From the NCBI RefSeq assembly GCF_016925615.1, contig NZ_CP070499.1, forward strand, positions 5,332,001-5,396,000: a DNA stretch of 64,000 nt, given 5' to 3'. Under the pieces are notes generated by a model. That model saw nothing but the letters and a program-made list of their open reading frames with translations, did no database searches and was not told where the DNA came from. The position numbers and the translations under genes were made by a program. This document shows positions 62,477 through 64,000 of the stretch, in pieces. Each line of letters begins with the position of its first letter. The first letter of the stretch is position 1. Source of the DNA: Natronosporangium hydrolyticum (GTDB lineage: Bacteria; Actinomycetota; Actinomycetes; Mycobacteriales; Micromonosporaceae).

Positions 62477-63323
62477 CGTGTACATCTCCACGGCGACAGA
62501 GGCCGGCGACAGCGGCCAGAACGAGGACTGGGTCGGCACATGCCCGACCGCCGTAGTGGTTCTGGACGGTGTCTCAGCACCCCCCGGAACGTCTACGGGA
62601 TGCCGCCACGGCACTGCGTGGTACGTCAACCAACTCGGCTCGCGGCTCCTCCTCCACCTGGCCGGAGACGATCTGACACCGGACGCCAGCCTCTCGGCAG
62701 CCATCCGCGAGACCGCGGACGCCCACGCTGGCACTTGCGACCTGAGGCACCCCGGCACGCCCTCGGCGGCGGTTGCGATCCTCCAACTCGGGCCGGAGGA
62801 GATCACCTACTTGGTGCTGGCCGACACAGTGGTCGTGCTCGACGTCGACGAGAAGCTAACGGTCGTCACTGATGACCGCGTGACCAGGGTCGCGGCGGAT
62901 GCCCACACACGGACGCAGCGCCACCCTGTGGGTTCGCCTGCACATATCGAGGCGGTCGCCGAGCTCTCGCGGACTCAACGGCTCTCCCGCAACCAGCCAG
63001 GCGGCTACTGGGTCGCTGGCTCCGCACCGGAGGCCGCGGACGAGGCAATCACCGGGAGCGTGCCGCGACGCGGCTGCCGGAGGGCAGCAGTACTCACCGA
63101 CGGGGCTAGCCGGGTGGTCGACGGGTTCGGTCTGGCGACATGGGAGGAGTTGCTTGATCGCCTCGTCTCCGCCGGGCCCGCCGATCTCATCGCGTGGACC
63201 CGCAGTGTGGAGCGCGATGACACGACCGGGGAGCGCTGGCCCCGCTACAAGGCCAGCGACGATGCCACGGCCGTTTACCTGAATCTCGAAAGCCGTGACG
63301 ACAGCGGGGCAGCTGGGACATAA
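62469..63323 (+). CDS. PP2C-type Ser/Thr phosphatase-like protein
   Basis: 284 aa from GTG 62469 (GTG 62478 is an alternative). All PP2C metal and phosphate motifs are visible: GQNEDWVG (about 15-22), VVVLDGVSAPPG (about 29-40), LADTVVVLD, AAVLTDGASRV and KASDDATAVYL. It should dephosphorylate Ser/Thr proteins in the cytoplasm. No kinase is beside it in the window, so the counterpart may lie beyond the edge or be the host kinase. It is coupled to the HTH gene, which suggests a two-gene sensor-effector unit. Confidence 0.82.
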   Translation: MPDVYISTATEAGDSGQNEDWVGTCPTAVVVLDGVSAPPGTSTGCRHGTAWYVNQLGSRLLLHLAGDDLTPDASLSAAIRETADAHAGTCDLRHPGTPSAAVAILQLGPEEITYLVLADTVVVLDVDEKLTVVTDDRVTRVAADAHTRTQRHPVGSPAHIEAVAELSRTQRLSRNQPGGYWVAGSAPEAADEAITGSVPRRGCRRAAVLTDGASRVVDGFGLATWEELLDRLVSAGPADLIAWTRSVERDDTTGERWPRYKASDDATAVYLNLESRDDSGAAGT

Positions 63324-63502
63324 GTTCCACACCGGTCGGAGGGCTAGGGGTGCGTGCCCAAGCGGTGGACAGCGCGGCGGCCGGCACCGCGAGTACGCCC
63401 GTGACCGCCCTAGCCGCAGCACTGGCGCCGCGTCGCGCTGTGTGACATCCTCATATCATCTTGTAGTGTCGTGATTACTCCCTTCCCCCTCGGGAGGACA
63501 CC

Positions 63503-64000
63503 GTGGCGCAGCCCTCGTTGTTCGACCAGGACTCGGAACCGATAGCGAAGCCAGTCAGCGACGGCGTCGTACGGTTGCGCGTACTGATCACGGTCAAGGC
63601 AGCACCGAACCCCTCAGAGTCCTATGGGGAGACCGTGTGCGTTGCCGGCCTCCGTCTGGATCAAGCGCGACTGGGCTGGGTGCGGCTATACCCGATCAAC
63701 TTCCGGGCTCTGACCAGCAGCGACCAGTTCAAGAAGTATGAGGTGGTAACCGTTGACGCTGTCCCCGCTCGCCAGGACCAACGTCGGGAAAGCTGGAAGC
63801 CTCATCTACCCACTCTCAAGAGGGAACAGTTTCTACCCCCGTGGAGGGCCCGGCGCGGCTTGTTGGACCCGTTGATCGAAGAATCCATGTGCAGGCTCAA
63901 CCGGGCCGCGCGCGAGGACGCGAACTCCCAGTCGCTGGCACTGGTGCGACCGCGGCAGGTCTATGGTCTATCGGTCACCCGCCATCCGGGATGGACACCC
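63503..64000 (+). CDS. Unknown protein, N-terminal 166 residues (C-terminus off the window)
   Basis: GTG 63503 follows GGGAGG. After an N-terminal DQDSEPIAKPVSDGV region there is a compact module: VLITVKAAPNPSESYGETV, CVAGLRLDQARLGWVRLYPI, FRALTSSDQFKKYEVVTV. The pattern (K-x-x-P-x-P-S...ETVC...G-W-V-R-L-Y-P...Q-F-K-K-Y) looks like a conserved prokaryotic domain, one I associate with accessory gene clusters, but I cannot name it. It is 179 bases after the phosphatase on the same strand. The gene is cut by the window edge. Confidence 0.7.
   Translation, partial: MAQPSLFDQDSEPIAKPVSDGVVRLRVLITVKAAPNPSESYGETVCVAGLRLDQARLGWVRLYPINFRALTSSDQFKKYEVVTVDAVPARQDQRRESWKPHLPTLKREQFLPPWRARRGLLDPLIEESMCRLNRAAREDANSQSLALVRPRQVYGLSVTRHPGWTP

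Larger units (their letters stand above)
45199..64000. mobile_element. AICE-type integrative element, right end beyond the window
   Basis: It starts at the 3' end of tRNA-Pro with integrase and excisionase, then about 20 small minus-strand genes with GTGA overlaps, an FtsK/TraB-type translocase, spread-type membrane proteins, a Nudix protein and a WhiB-like protein. This is the gene set of actinomycete integrative and conjugative elements such as pSAM2. No repeat of the tRNA 3' end was found in 45200-64000, so attR must lie outside. The boundary of 64000 is only the window edge, and it is possible that the element ends near 61.3-61.6 kb. Confidence 0.8.

Noticed and set aside
45200-64000. A second copy of the tRNA-Pro 3' end (attR)
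   Set aside because: No match to GGGTTCAAATCCC or the following bases was found by reading; attR is probably outside the window.

Overview
The window is about 72% GC DNA from an actinomycete, most likely the Micromonosporales. The evidence is mycothiol synthase, GlnR, WhiB proteins, MarP, a PonA2-type penicillin-binding protein with a PASTA domain, frequent GTG starts and 4-base GTGA/ATGA gene overlaps. No genus can be named from the sequence alone. Positions 1 to about 45,120 are conserved chromosome; from about 45,200 to the right edge lies an integrated mobile element.

Chromosomal part. 1-7,060 holds two exported proteins, a LuxR-type regulator, a membrane protein with a DUF2993 lipid-binding-type protein, glnR-mshD (nitrogen regulator and mycothiol synthase, the same neighbours as Rv0818-Rv0819 of M. 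tuberculosis), an OsmC protein and a small membrane protein. 7,267-9,524 is a soluble FtsK-type ATPase with a tail-anchored partner. 9,550-18,512 is the familiar minus-strand cluster dacB, zinc metalloprotease, tilS, hpt, ftsH, folE, here with a gamma-glutamyltransferase gene inserted between tilS and hpt. ppa is divergent from it. 19,116-43,985 follows the order of Rv3671c-Rv3683 of M. tuberculosis: marP, Nudix, TlpA-like lipoprotein, nth, crp, metallo-beta-lactamase-fold hydrolase, RidA, DUF4177, two ArsA/Get3-like ATPases, whiB4-like, ponA2-like and a metallophosphoesterase. Inserted in it are an orphan mycosin, a CapA protein, a pair of degenerate acyl-CoA carboxylase subunits, a Ser/Thr kinase and a large adenylate-cyclase/AAA/TPR protein. 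The metallo-beta-lactamase-fold gene carries a one-base frameshift. A TetR repressor and a DUF4267 membrane protein with a double operator end the region.

Mobile part. A tRNA-Pro(CGG) gene at 45,122-45,198 is followed directly by a tyrosine integrase (with a LacI-type helix-turn-helix inside its catalytic region) and an excisionase, and then by about 14 kb of small minus-strand genes. These include an FtsK/TraB-type DNA translocase, membrane proteins of the spread (Spd) type, a Nudix protein resembling the pSAM2 immunity factor in domain type, a WhiB-like protein and several small zinc-binding proteins. Most transcription units end in GC-rich hairpins. This is an AICE-type (actinomycete integrative and conjugative) element. 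No replication initiator or primase is recognisable, and no second attachment site is visible, so the right end lies outside the window.

The last 2.4 kb runs on the opposite strand. It carries a helix-turn-helix protein with an uncharacterised C-terminal domain, a PP2C-type phosphatase overlapping it, and the start of a third protein, all cut by the window edge. This block looks like cargo of the element and is the best candidate here for an undescribed system.
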